Of a stretch of DNA of 64,000 bases, positions 47,728 through 61,300 are shown piece by piece. The notes beneath the pieces are model-generated. The model was not told where the DNA came from and searched no databases. It worked only from the letters and a program-made list of their open reading frames with translations. The stretch comes from Apteryx mantelli. Taxonomy: Eukaryota > Chordata > Aves > Apterygiformes > Apterygidae. A program made the translations under genes and the position numbers. Every line of letters starts with the position of its first letter. The stretch's first letter is position 1. The stretch is from positions 120,003,415 through 120,067,414 of the forward strand of contig NC_089979.1 of the NCBI RefSeq assembly GCF_036417845.1, given 5' to 3'.

Positions 47728-50700
47728 TGCACAATTAGAGGTGCACGTACACACAAGTTAAGACATATTAAGGCTGTAAAGCCCAGGCACGTAAAAATCA
47801 GAAAAAATGTGAAAATTAAGCTTGCCTGGAAACCCTGATTCAACGCCCTTCTTGCATTATATCATCATGTGTTAGCAATAGCAGTAATTTCATAGCAGGC
47901 TTAGTACATGTTGCTGCTGTTATGTGTGCAGTAAAACAGCAGCAAGTGCTATTATAGCAGCAGTTCTGCGGAAGGTGAAATGTAAGTACCCAGGCACAAG
48001 CACACCCTCCCTGTATGACCATTAGCAGGAGAGCTCCTTCTCCCTCCTGCATTTCCTTGAGCTGTGACCTAGATTTCACCAATATCTTGGCTGCAATTCA
48101 CACGGTGGCCTCCAATTCAGACCGCAATTTGGGGGCCAGCACTAAGGGGAGGGAACGCATCAGCCAGGGACTTGCTTGGGTAACGTGGCTGCAGCCCCGT
48201 GGGTCCACTGCTGGGGCCATCACGGCCACGCAGTGCCTGATCCCCATCGCACCACTGCAAAAGAGGGCCAAGTCTTACAGACATGGCTGCGTGACGGCAG
48301 TTACTCAAAGAGTTATTAATCACAAAACAGACAAGCAACCCTCCCCTCCGAAACAATCAACCCCAAAGCTGGTTGTAAACAAGCAGTGAGCACGAATAAG
48401 CATATTCACTATGAGTAATAGCCTGTCAATGAAAACATGATGCATTTCAGAGCAAGTGGCAAAATGCTTCCCTTCTCCCAGGGAAAAGGCTGGTGGTTCT
48501 TCTTTTTTTTAAGGTAAGCTCTACAATCAGTGTCTACAAAGGTAAAATCTTCTGCTTCTACTGTTGTATGAAGATATCTACAGATGTTTTGCTGGAAGAG
48601 GATGGTGCTGCAAGCGGTTTAACTGGATGTCATGACTGGGAGTGGAAACCCCATGGTCAGACAGGTGGTAGCTTAAACTAACATCATCAAAAGCAACTGT
48701 ATGAGCAGCCCCTTGCAGAGTCCCTGCATAAAAAGTCACAGCAGAGAGGCCGACCAATATCTTGCAAAGGCAGCGCGTGCACATGAGCTGGCTCAGGAGG
48801 GCCCAGGGGCAGCATGCTCAGTACTTATCACCCCTGAAAGCACAGCACACCCTGCCTACCCACCCCATTGCATCTCCAGGACATTGTCAGGAAGGATGGG
48901 TGGTTGTGATCCAGGAATAGAAAAAGCTTTATGCACGGCTCCTGCTGCAGCAAGGGCTGCTGAGAAAGGGAGTCTTCCCCTGTGTCTCTGCATCCTTACC
49001 ATGATCGCGTGAGCCAAAGCAAACTTCTGCACTGATTATTAGTTAACATTAATAAATACTTGAATATAAATTAAAGCTACCAAAAAATATCCGAGCTGGA
49101 TCCAAGCCATTACCACTGAGTGTCAGGAAAACAGATACACCCTCTAGCACTGACAGCTTGCCACATTCAATAACTGATCTCCCTTTGTTTTTGCAGCACC
49201 TCTCTGAAACCTAGTTATCCAAAGTATATTGATCAGAAACTGCCCGTGGCACAGCAGAAATTATTTGGAAGTTCAGCCCCTCTAGGAGCTTCATTTTAAG
49301 CAAAGCAATCCCACCACCACACACTCCCTGTGGGGAGTTTCAAAATTTGAAATCCCTTCTCTCCTTCCACATCAGTCAGGCGGCTCCCACCTGAAGGGCA
49401 CTCGCACCTCATTTCCACTATTAGAAATAAGTCAAGGAAATTAACTACTGAAAACTGCCTCTGTGTTTTGGGAAGGAGCCTGAGGGGCTATGGACACATC
49501 TCACTCGCTTTACAGGTGGTGGTCGTCTTCTCCCTGACTTCAGAGGGAATAGGGCAGCGCCTGCAGGGTGAGGACAAGTTTAAAGCCTAGCCTAGGCTTA
49601 GATCTCAGCAAGATACAGGAAAATACCCACCCTCAGAATAAAAGGATAAGTTTCACCTTAATGATTAGAAGTTAAAATTGGTATCTAAGCCTCAAAACCT
49701 AACAACTCAAAAGGATAGTGTTGCATTATTTTCATTATCTTTTTATACTTCAAGGTGGCAAGAAGGGGAACAGATCTTCTAGTTTGTTCATTGGTGATAG
49801 AAAGCCACAAGTCATTACCACTGCATCACTTAACACAAAGTATGAATTGTGGAGACATTTTTGCTATTGTAAATGTTAGTGAAACAATTACAGATTTTGT
49901 AAAGCTGAACTTGGAAAGAGGTTACATGATTCACAGCACCATTCATGGACCTGGGTTATTGTTCTGCACATTTCCATCTAATTTGGTGTCTAACTGAGTA
50001 TTACTCATAGAGGAGGTCATTGGAGTAAAAAGAAGTGAGAGTTTCCAGATTAATTTGAGTCTCTCCTACCTATATTAATGTTTTTCCGAAGAACTCTGCA
50101 GCTACTTGAAATTAAAGGCAAACAATTACTTCAAGCACTGTCACCTCATTCAACTCTGAAGTGGATTTGTATCAGTAAAACGTGGGAAAGCAACTGTTGA
50201 AAATCTCATCCAACTCCCTTGCTGTAACCCCTCCACCAGAAGGAAGGGAAGGAGTCAGCAGAGATATTTAATTCAATTAAATCAAGCAGGTTCAGGTGTG
50301 GCTGGGGTAAGAAATATGCTGTTGCCAGAGGTTAAAAGTTACTTCACTCCAGCATTTCTATCTGAGTGTAAATCTCACAGCGAACAAAATTCACCAAAAA
50401 AGTGGTTTCTGTTGACTTCCAGTTTGAATTCAGCTGATTAGGGAGTGTGGGAGGAGAGAAAGAGAAGATGTGAAACTACAGGACAGAGGAGTAGGAACAG
50501 AACAGGGGCTGATGACAAAAATTTGCCTTTCAGCCAATACCTGAGTGCTTGGAGAAACTTATCTGACATACAGTTCAACATCTCCAGGTTCATTTGTCTT
50601 ATTTCCAGCTATAACCTAAACACAGATTGCTCAAGTTTTTAAGTTCCCAGAAACAGTATAAGGAAGCATCATCACAGAAATTCAGCATCTCCTTTCAGCT

Positions 50701-51677
50701 GAAGCTGTGTTTGATCCTTTGACTCAGTCTGGTGACCAAGAAAACCTAAGAAAAATGTGTAGGAGTCTGATCTCCAGAATTGATCAGCCAAAAATCTAAA
50801 ATCAAAATACACAAATATATAGTAAATGTCAAACATCTGAGGAAAATGAGCTAAGAAAGGAAAAAAAAAACATCAAATTTTGTCTTCTGGGATATTGGAT
50901 ACGCGCATGAACTTGCAACTTTTGCTAGGCTGGTTTAAGATGTTTGGAAACTTTTCTCCATTAATCCAAAGAAATTTGAAAGGAAAATGTAACGGCTTGC
51001 TGCTTTTTTCTTTTTCTTTTTAATTGTTCTAAAAGTCTAAATTAGCTACAAAATGCTAATATGGCAATCACACTAGAAGATTTCATCATGTCTTTGCTCA
51101 CTTTTTGAAGTTTGCCACTTATTAAATAAAGAGCCAGCCCTACTCTCATTATCTTAAGAAAATGAACGAAAGGAAAAAGTATGAACCTTTTCAATCTTTT
51201 GAATAGATAAAGAATTAAGCTGTGAAAGTAATTACCAAATATCTCAACAGGCTTGATTTTACAGGAAGTGGAACAGTTTTAATTTACTTTGGAAATGCAA
51301 AATCTATAAAGATTCAAGCTCTTGGGTTTGCACAAATCTTAATTCTTCTTATACAAGAACATCCCAGCATTTATCTTTCAACTCTTCACTTTTGAAGAGA
51401 TCAGAAGTTGTATTATTTTTCTAAGTAGCAGAACTTCAAAAGTTTCTAAATATCTACAGCATAATAATGCACTGGTGGATGCGGCAGGTCTCTCAAGTTG
51501 AAAGTCTCATGCAATCATGCCCTAGAGCACAAGTGTGCAGTCTGGTATGAACAAAAACTATACTTTTCTGCTTAAACTGTACAGCAGTCATTTTCATCCA
51601 GATACAAATGACTATTTGGCTTCATAGTTAACTCTGTTACAGAGCAACATTTATGCATATGTGTTTTCAGGGTGGTT

Positions 51678-51692
51678 CCCCCCCCCCCCCCC
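51678..51692. repeat. poly(C) homopolymer, 15 nt
   Basis: Fifteen consecutive C bases in intergenic DNA. Confidence 0.95.
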
Positions 51693-53511
51693 AAGATCCA
51701 GCAATTAAATATAAGTAGCACTTTAAGAAGAGAAACATACCATTAATTTGCTTCTCTTTTTCCTTAAGAAGATACTTTTAAATAAAAAGCATTTGCAGTG
51801 ATGGATTTGAAGCAGATGCTAAAATAATTTGGCTCAGGAATCTGTTCATACTCTTGAGAGTATGAGGTGAATCTAACTTAAGGCCAAGGTCTTCCGTAGA
51901 GAGAACTAGATTTATATCCAAGTACTTAACAGATGTCTTGCAGTGGTTAAGTCTTATTTAATGAGGAATCTATCTGTACGGGTTCTGTCTGTAGTGTTTC
52001 AGTCCTTAAAGATCGAAAGGAACATTACTTTTACTGCAGTGGCAAGTAGCAAAGGTCAGTATCTCCTAAGACCACCTTCAGGTGAAAACATGCCCAGGGT
52101 TCCTGAGAGAACCCAAACCAGTTGCTATTTCATTCAAAAAGATATCATCCTAAAATGGAAATTTCATCTCAACTCTCCCAATATTTACCCAAACAGCAAA
52201 CAGGTATCCACTGAAGGACATAGTGTTTCTTACCTCAGCAAGCATCTAGGACAGAGCCTGCAGTGGTCTTGAATAATATTCTTAGATTAGTACCCATCTC
52301 TCCAAAGGCCTTTGATAAATATCAGGAAAAAGGTTAATCAGAGTCATCGCTACAGCAGTGATGAAAGCCTCAAGTAGAGCTCCACCATTCCCATCTATCA
52401 GGAGGCCTAAGGCCAGTCAAAACTTCATGCAGTTTACTTTTCAAAAGGAAAAAGTGGCATTTAGCAGCGGAGGCACTGCCTTAGCTGACTGATGGAGACA
52501 GGCCAGGCAGAACATGTCTCCGCTGGAGAACTGTTTCGGGATCGAGCAACAGGGCCTCATGCAGCCCAAGGCCATCCACGGCTTTCAGCTCCTTCTGTGG
52601 AGGGGCCATGACTGTGCACACATTCACATAAAAACTAATGCTTAACCCTTGCTAGGAAAAACAGCAGGAAGGTCAAAGCTGTTACAGGGTCTCTGATGTA
52701 TCCTAAAGCCATTTTTGTACCTTTTATAAGCTTTCCCTCATTTTCTGTGTTTCAAACGTGAACCTCAGAACAAAAAGCCTCCAGAAGATACAAAATGCAT
52801 CCAGGAGGCCTGTAAGTGCCTTTCGCTCGCTAGGGCCCAGCTCCCCACGACACCAGTCACATGTAGCAGGCCATGTCCCTCTCACGCTCCCTTTCACCCT
52901 TCCCCTGATGGGATATGCAGAAAGGGACTTTCAGGAAGAGACATGGGGCACTCACCTCTACTCCTCTGGTGGGCCCCCATTCGCTTCGTCATGGATTTGC
53001 ATCTGTGCGCAATGTCAGACAGACGTTTTCTTTGGTGAAGAACTTCAAAGTTCAGCTTTGTTCTGAAGCAAAATTAAAAAGAATAATAAAAAGGGCACGG
53101 GACAACATTCTTTACATTGAACATTGTTCTGGTGACTTTTAAAATAATATATTCTGAAGTTAAATTATTCTCGAATAAATAAAATTGTTTTGCCACAAAG
53201 GCAGCAGGACATTGCCAGAACTTTTTCTTCTGAAAGAAACCTTGCAGAGAAATGATGCCATTTTTTCTGATCTCTTGTCTAAAAAGCTGATGGAATGTTG
53301 CTCTATTAAAGCATCTTTGACAGGATGTGTCATGGTACTCCTGTTCTACAGTTGTGAGTGACCGTAGGGGTTGTTGTACTAACATAATTTAAAAAAAAAA
53401 AGTGTTAAAAGAAACCAAAGAGTTCCTTCTTTCTTTGAGCTTTCTTGCACATGGTTCGGTGGCCATTCTTTAATACGACAGATGGATGCAGCCCCAGCTA
53501 TGAAAACAACT

Positions 53512-56500
53512 TTTATTATATTAAGACAGTCGCTAACTGCAACAATTTGCCATGCCTCATTTACATTGATGGAACAACATGCTAGAAATTTGTAATCCCT
53601 GTAACAGGATTGTCCCTTCCTCCAAGGTGGATTGCTTGTTCACACCAGAACTGCTGTTTCAAAGAAAAACAGGTAACCCTCACTTACTTAATTGTTGGGA
53701 AGCTATAGTTTATCAGAAATCAAACCATCACTAAGCTGAATGTAGAAAAACATTAATACTAAAGGAATGAATCCCTATAAATTTTTAAGTTTCCAGCCTC
53801 AGTTTTTTGGGGGGACAGTTTTGCTCCCACCCTTCTGTATACTACAGCCTGCCTTTTAGGCACCAGCTGGTGAAGATGCATACAAAGATTAAGTTATTCA
53901 GCATTTTGCTTCCTCCCTGTCTCTATCCCCCCACAACATTCATCTACTAAAAATTATTTTGTCAAACCTACAAGTATCCCAGGATACAGTTTCTTCATAG
54001 TAGCATGAGTTTTTTATTTTGGTCAAGGAGCTGAGGTCTAAATGTTATTCTGGTGTCAGCAACAAAACCCCCTTATTTCTTAATGGTGCTCTACAACTTT
54101 CACTCTAATCCAAAACATAGTAACTTGGCTCTTGATTTATCTTGAGATTGCAGTAGGACTATTTACATGCTTAAAATAAAGCAATTTGTGAGTGTTTTGC
54201 TACATAAGGATTTTCAAGCACCTCATAGTATCAAGCCTAAGAAGCAAGAAGTATTATCCCTCCAGCTTTACCACTCTCAGCAAAGAGAAACAGAGAGTCT
54301 TCCTCTTCAAAAGAAAATTACAGTCTGACCAAGAGGTTATGAAATGCTCTCCTTCTATGGATACCTACCTCTCAATGATTAATTGAAATTAGAAAATTTT
54401 ATCCTTAGATAAAGACCTGTGCATAGGAGCTGCTCCAGGATGGCACAATCTCAGTCAAGATCCAAACGATTGAGTATCTTCATTTACATTCATATTAAGC
54501 GGCGATTTCAGAGGGGGCCTAGAGACTGGCCAATCCTTGCTCAATATCTGATGTCTTCCAAGAGTTGATCTGACTAATTCAGCCTAAGATGCATTCCCAA
54601 AGATCACCAAAATCCTCAAAAGCACTGCTTTATGTGTGCATGAAATTTGCTTCAAAATTATAAAAGAAACAAAGAAGAAAGCAGCTGTACATACAGATTC
54701 CCTGCACTTTAATTTAGAAACAAAGGGCTTCATACATTTTCATAAAGCTCTCTTCTGGCCTGAAAGACTAAGTAATAAAGTGTACTTTTGTGCTATTATC
54801 CCTGAAGAGAAATTAATTTGGAATTCAATTTTGTATGACATTTGGGCCTAAATAAATTACAAACATTATGATCTTACCAAGAAGCTGCAGGACCATTCAT
54901 TGTCATATAGGAAGCTACAGATATTTCACAACGCTTCTCCCCAATCTAAATACACTCCTTTAAAAACAGCAGTTAATAGCACATTGTTGGCTACGCAGCA
55001 AGCAAATCATGACACGTACAGTCCGCAGTACAGTCTCACTGTGAACTAGGTCGTCCAGAAACACATTCCTGTTGTCTAGGATGCTTCCATTGCTATGGAC
55101 AGCCAGGCATCAAAATACTCGAGGCTGACCCTATATTCCATAGGGAGGCAAGACTCATTAAAATCTGTAAAAGTTTTCCCAGCATGAGGTCTGCAGAGTT
55201 GGACATGTATACATTAGCTGATGGAATTATTCCTCCTTGTTTTCTCTAAAAGGAGACTTGTTCTGGAAATCCGACAGGAAGCTTCCCTGCTTCATAGGAT
55301 TTCTGAGTGCCACTAGCATATTCTGAAGCACTAGATCTTTACTAGATTCCTTTGATCACTCCAGTGTATGTTGTTTTCATGTAGAAACCTAAATCCACAA
55401 GCTGGTTGGACTGCAGAGACCACTCATTGGGAAATGCTTGAGGGATCATTCCAAGATGATCAGAAGATATTGAGGTTCTCAATATTTAACTCCACTCATA
55501 TAATGCACATATTTATATACACACACACATATTTATGAGAAAGATGTACAGTAATCACTCCAGCTGGTAGTATAGTTACATTTTATTAAAAAAAAAATTA
55601 AGTTGAAACTTTCTCTTAATGAAAAATGAAACTGGAATTTAGTCTGAACCCTTATTCTAAACGTACCCAAGTAAGCATAGTGAAAGTCAACCTCAGATAG
55701 GAAACAACTGTAAACTAAGGTTTATATTGCCATATCAAAAGCTGAGTAAAAACAAATAAACAATCAACAAGCATCATATCTTTCCTTCAAAAATTGAGAG
55801 GTTGTGAACAAAAGCCTGAACTCTATTACATTCTCTTCAGTTAGTTAGAAAGAACATGAACTAAAAGATTTGGCAGAAAAGCAACTGCAGAAACTGAGCT
55901 AGAGAATGAAACAGCTTTGAATTTCTATAACGAACTTCTCATTCCTTTTCAAGAAAAGAAGAGAGAAATATTGACCAGATGAATGCACAACTGGACTACC
56001 CTGATAAAATGTACTGTGGTAATTCAGTTACCTGAGAAAAAGAGTCATCAGTATTGCAGAAATCAAGTTCTCAAACGACATTAAAATACTCCAGTACACT
56101 TTGAAATACGTGATCCCAATGACTAGCCAGAGATCTAGGAACACATATTTGTACATTAAAGTGCTAAATGTAAGCACAAAAATACACAAAACAGTTAAAA
56201 GGCACTTATTAACCGGCACAGGTCTTGCTATATGTTACAGGAAACTGAGTCAGATATGACATACTGCTTGGAACCAGTATAACAATCAGTGTGATAATGG
56301 TATATACTATTACATAAACAGAATTAAGTGCATAAATAGTTAATTTGCAATGCCAACTTAGTTAACAGAGGGAGAAATCCATATCTCTTTTGATGTAAAC
56401 AGTAACATTTCTAGTAAAGACATTTTCATTTTAGACATTATTGTATGTGTTTAACATTATTGCATGCAAGATACACAACACTGTCTATAAATTATAAGGC

Positions 56501-57947
56501 ACTCTGTATTATCAGGCAAGAAACAGTGAGAGTAGGACATTCAGAGAGAACTTCCCAGGCTGTCTAGTGCTGCACACAAAACTGCAAACATCCTCACTAA
56601 CTGCACACCTAGACAGGCCAGATGCTTGTATATAAAAGGCAGTTTAATTCACATACCCTTAGCCCTCTGATGCATGAAGATCTGACCCTCCAGTTTTAAA
56701 AGGCACAGAAACTGAGGGATTCTAACTACAGCACTTAAGTGAACCATGTTCTTTTCCTGTTTTTAAGAGGTGTTTTTTAAAGGCAATTAGATGATGGAGA
56801 AGTAGAAGTTGCACCAGAAATCAAGAGTTGGTCTCCACCTTCATTTCAACATGGTTGTTAAAGTCATCCTGTTGACAAAAAAAAAATAATAATATAGGCT
56901 TTCCTTATGGATTCACTCATATCTTGCATCTAGAGAAACTGCCTGCTGAAAACAATGCATTTTCTTTGCCTCTTTTTTATCCTTTATTTAATAAGCCAGC
57001 ATCTCTTATAGGCCAAGTGCAAAGCACTACTAAGCAGCTGGATCACCACATCATTATTTCTTCATTGCATCCTCACTCTTATCTGGGACCAAAAGGGGCA
57101 AGATATTAGTAAAATGTGAACACAACAGGCATCTGAACAGAAGTGCAAATTGTTTTAGGCTTTCAAAACTGTTTGTAAAAAAACAAAGCAAATAGTATTT
57201 GGTATAGGTTCACACAGTGCTATAGAAGTATTTTAACACCAGTTGGAAATTAGAGAAAAACACCCATAACTTTACTTCTGAACTAGAAGAGCACAAGCTC
57301 AAGTATTCACAATGATTTACATAGACAGGACTCTTTCAGGCAGCATACAGGATCTTTCACTACATTTGCATAGCCACCAGCATGCTAAACATGGTGAATT
57401 TTCAAGAAGCAAGTGGTAGAAATGGCATTCAATGTCCCCTCCTGTGCTCAGACACTAGGAAAAGGAGCCAACATCTGTGCAATCTGGAGCTGCCTTGAAC
57501 CAGGGATGTGGCCTATGCCTTCAGAAAGTCATCAGCCTACACACAGGACAAATCGCTTGTGAGAGAGGAGGAAATACTGGACAAAATACTCTTCCCCTTC
57601 TAATTATTGTCACAGTTTTAACCTGGTACTGTTAGGAATCCATTTTCCCAATGTCTTGATAATTAAAAAACAAAACAAAACAAAAAGGAGTGTACCTTTG
57701 CCATCTCTTTCACAACTGAAAGTGCGTACATTCCTGGAGAGCATCTACTGTTTTTGAGTTTGCTAGATATTCACTCTAAAATTGGAACCTACCAGCAGCT
57801 GAAGTTAAAACAACAACAAAAACAATAAAAAAAGACACTTAAAAAAATAATACTCATTTTTTTGTTGTTTTTTTTTCTTTTCCCCTAGACCCTTGTCCAT
57901 ACAGGTCACCTGTATTTCCACAGGAAACTGCTATACTCAGTATAAAA
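53512..57947 (-). other. CDCP1: probable CDCP1 3'UTR with alternative poly(A) signals
   Basis: Downstream of the CDCP1 stop on the minus strand, AATAAA occurs at 56988-56983, 55587-55582, 54018-54013 and 53517-53512, giving possible 3'UTRs of about 1.0, 2.4, 3.9 and 4.4 kb. Human CDCP1 has a 3'UTR of several kilobases, so a distal site is plausible. The stretch is AT-rich without open frames of note; (CAAAA)n lies at 57665-57686 and a T-rich tract at about 57850-57880. The exact end cannot be read from sequence. Confidence 0.45.
54228..54300 (-). repeat. possible MIR relic
   Basis: AGTATTATCCC followed by GAAACAGAGAG has the order of the MIR core in reverse complement, but the spacing and intervening bases are poor. 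Confidence 0.25.
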
Positions 57948-58395
57948 TTACTCCTCTAAACCATCCTGTTCCTTATTTTCCAGCAAGGATGTGCTCGTAT
58001 CTCCATTATTCTTTTCATCTGCATCTCCATTGTTCTCTGATTCCCCTGATTTCTGATGAGCAAATGTATAAGCATCATGGTCTGTTTCTGTCGGAGGTGG
58101 AGGTTTCTCTATGCTAGGAGAGAGTTTAATGTCTTTTCTGAAAGACAAAGGAGGTGGAGAAGGTGGCAAGCTAGCAACGGGGCCATCAAAAGGCTGGTAC
58201 ACATCAACTTCTGGAGTGAATGAGCCATTGGATTCCTTCAGTAAGTGCCCATAGACCATAGCATCATCAATCACTGCGTAGACGTGAGACTCATTGTTTT
58301 TCCTCCCTTTTTTAAATAAACCTTGTTTTCCAGGCATCTGGGTATTCACGTTAGCATTGTATACTCCCACCATAGGATTCGGGCTTTTCTTCTTC
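57948..58395 (-). CDS. CDCP1: CDCP1 last coding exon: cytoplasmic tail
   Basis: The acceptor is TTTATAACAG; the first base completes a Lys codon, then KKKSPNPMVGVYNANVNTQM. It continues with SHVYAVIDDAMVYGHLL (Src SH2-docking tyrosine region), DVYQPF (PKC-delta docking region), proline-rich LPPSPPPL and KPPPPTE, DAYTFAH, and ends EQDGLEE with TAA at 57950-57948. The C-terminus is more acidic than human. Confidence 0.97.
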
Positions 58396-61300
58396 CTGTT
58401 ATAAAGTTGAAATCAACAGGTCAGAAAGAATACATGGCTGGGGCATTTAAACTAGATAATGACAACTTCTATTTACCCATTTCAGCTTCTCATTATTAGA
58501 CAGTCTACCTGAATTGAAGGCTACGCTTGCAATCTTAGGAAAAATACCTCTCAAGTCTAGACATGAAAGCACCTTTTTTTAAACAAAACAGAAAATAACT
58601 TTTCAGGATTCAGTTCCCTATTTCTGTTCTACTGACTTTGGAGTTTGCAAGATTAACTCCAGCAATATCCCAAGTTCAGGGGTCCCAACTGTGCTGTGCA
58701 CTGAGTCTCTTAACATCCACAGATATTAATTGGACCTAACTGCCATTGGACCCTCACAAAATGAGGCTGACTGTTACTCAGGGCAAGTAAAGTAAGCTAG
58801 ATCTACTTATGAAAGTCAAATTTTCTGTTTCTGGTGTGACCATCACAAGGTGGAAAGAGTGAAGGCTGAGCTGAAGATTAAGCTCGTATTTCCAAAGCCT
58901 TCCTTGCGTGGCAGAGATGCATGTTTACAAAGCTCTAGTCATCATATGGGACAATTTCGTCCCAGCTTTATAGCTCCAGGACCCAATTACCCTGCCAGCA
59001 CTGAGCATACATGTATCAGAAACCCCAAGCTATCGATGGCTTTAAACCCTCCTTGCATGAGTAATGCTACCTATGTTTGGTTTGTACAACCTAGTTCTGT
59101 CCCGAAGGGCTCGTTCATCTTTAAAAAGTGCTCCTATCTGGTGTGCAAACCCCAGAATAAATTGCTACAGGTTGTCTTGAAGAAAAATAGCTCTTGTTGT
59201 ATCTGACTTTTCTCTGTGCCATTCTACAGGCACATAATAAAGAGGTTCTCACTTTGGTCCATCCTCAGAAAGTAAAATTCCTCTGACCATGAGGAATAAA
59301 ACATGATATACTCTTTAGAAAAAAAGTCTTAATTTAATGATTTGGAATCAATTTAGGGACTCTATCTCAAGGCAGTGATGCATAAACTTGGCTAATTTTG
59401 AGACACCAGTAAACTGAGTTTAAAGCTTGTTTGAACAGTCTTGTATAGTCATAGGCAGAGCAGCCACATTCACTGCAATTTCATTTCATAGCACCCACAG
59501 ATTAAATCCAACCAATACCTTACTTTCAGGACAACCAGAAGCCCACACTAATGCAAAAGCTCACTACTAAAACCAAGCAATTTGGAGTAGAGCAGCATTC
59601 CTGGAGTCACTTTAACCCCCAGTGTATTGCCAACCTTATGCTTCAGACCCTTGTTCTAAGGATCTGTATCAACATTTGAAATAAAAAGGGCCCAGTGGCT
59701 CTCCAGAAATGTCTTACTGAACTGCTGTTACAGATGCTGAATTATGAACTTACTTCTTCCTAACACAGCACACGGTGAGTCCAATAGCCACAAGAAGTCC
59801 AGCCCCAGACACCACAGCAATTATCACCGCTAGATCTACAAGCAGACAATAAGGTACAGAAACACTGAGTGAGATGTAGAAAACATTGAGCTTTCTTCTA
59901 AAAGCCAGTTGGATTTGAATCTTTTCAAGATTTCTAAGAGCACCAGCTTTGTGTGAAGCAGGAGTTCCCAAACTGTGCTCACCTAGGGGTACACAAGCCA
60001 CTTTTAAGCAGTTTATGGCCAAGCAAAGACATGGTGCTTACTGTTTGAAGAGGAACTCCTGCTGCTAGAGGAGGAACACAGCCAAAAATAAATAAATAAA
60101 TAAAAATAAAAAGCTATGAGCCCTTGTGTAAGAATTTAATACAGTTAAACTTACCTCAGACGTCTCACACGCCTCTGACTGGATAGGCAAAAAATAGGAG
60201 AAAGTGTGGGGAGAGACAGACAAGGATTCAGTAAAGAAAGTAGTTACACTTCACCAACCTTCCGCCAATACAATTTTTTTCTGTGAGGTATAAAAGAAAA
60301 CCCCAACCCAACACAACCAGGAGTCATTAAATTCATCAGGAAAGTCCATGTGTGAGCAAAGAGAGAAAGGCTGCATGTTTAAAAGATACGCACAGATTAC
60401 CAAAAAAAAAAAAAAATAAAATAAAAACCCACACCACTAAATTGATACTATTTCTGCTCTAGCCTGTGTAGCCAATATTTCTACAGACAAGAGCAGGCTC
60501 CCAGAGATGAAAATGGAACTGCTTTCATATCTAAATTATTGGCAAATCTGAAGTACATTTAGGGTAGGCTTTGCTTAGACTGTGTAAAATGACTTTTTAA
60601 ATGACTTGCATTTCAGGGAGATGAAAAGAAAAGAAGAATACAGATTTTGCTCTGTTAGCAGTCAGGGTGCTCCCCACAGAACGGTCAGATCTGCCTGAAG
60701 GATTATTTCATACTCATGTGAACACTGAAACTAATGGAACTGCTAACATTAAGTAAAGACTACCTGGAGGAATAAGTTTGCATAATCAAATCCCAAGTCA
60801 TTCACCAGGTCTGTGACCTTGAGAGGGAAAAACATCACTTGATCCTTCTGGCCATGATCTCCAACTTAAAAAGCAAAAATAAATAAATAATCTCACAAAC
60901 CAAAATCCCCCCCTTCTCCAAATTCAAAAGACATATGAAAAAATATCTTTCTTCCCAGTCTCTAAAAGTACTCATCTGTAACTCAAGGAGGTTTTTGAGA
61001 AACAGGTATTTCAGAAGGCAGGGATCTCATAAAACACACCTATGAAGATATAAAATCCCAAGGCACGCAGCAGACCAGCACACATCATTGTTCTCACAAA
61101 TGGAAAGAAAGGAATCAAGCAGAAAACAAACCACCATAACCTTACAGGACTCACCTATCTTTTTTTCAGCAAAAGTCACCCAGAACTGTAAGGTCAAATG
61201 TGTCTTATCCACAGGTTTACAGTTAGAGATGTTTACCCAGAAGTTGTGGTACATATCTAGGGGTTCAGGCAGAAGCTCATCCTCCCGGCGCACAGTTTCT

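Larger units (their letters stand above)
44991..53511. other. CLEC3B-CDCP1 intergenic region, right part
   Basis: No gene is recognised. Composition falls back to AT-rich towards the right. It contains a box-B-like tRNA-derived motif at 47717-47727 and a C15 run at 51678-51692. The open frames at 46.4-48.4 kb look like chance frames. Confidence 0.55.
59836..61154 (-). other. CDCP1: CDCP1 intron with candidate cassette exon
   Basis: A 1319-base intron with an (AAAT)n tract at 60084-60112 and an A-rich tract at 60402-60427. It holds a candidate 24-nt exon at 60155-60178 with strong splice signals. Confidence 0.85.

Noticed and set aside
47689-47735. tRNA gene around the B-box motif
   Set aside because: The ATTGTG/CACAAT pair is only 36 bases apart, leaving no room for D and anticodon arms; kept only as a weak SINE-like motif.
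60035-60070. Second microexon-like segment upstream of the CDCP1 transmembrane exon
   Set aside because: A CTCTAG acceptor and GTAAGC donor can be drawn, but it would shift the frame into the transmembrane exon and the polypyrimidine tract is weak.
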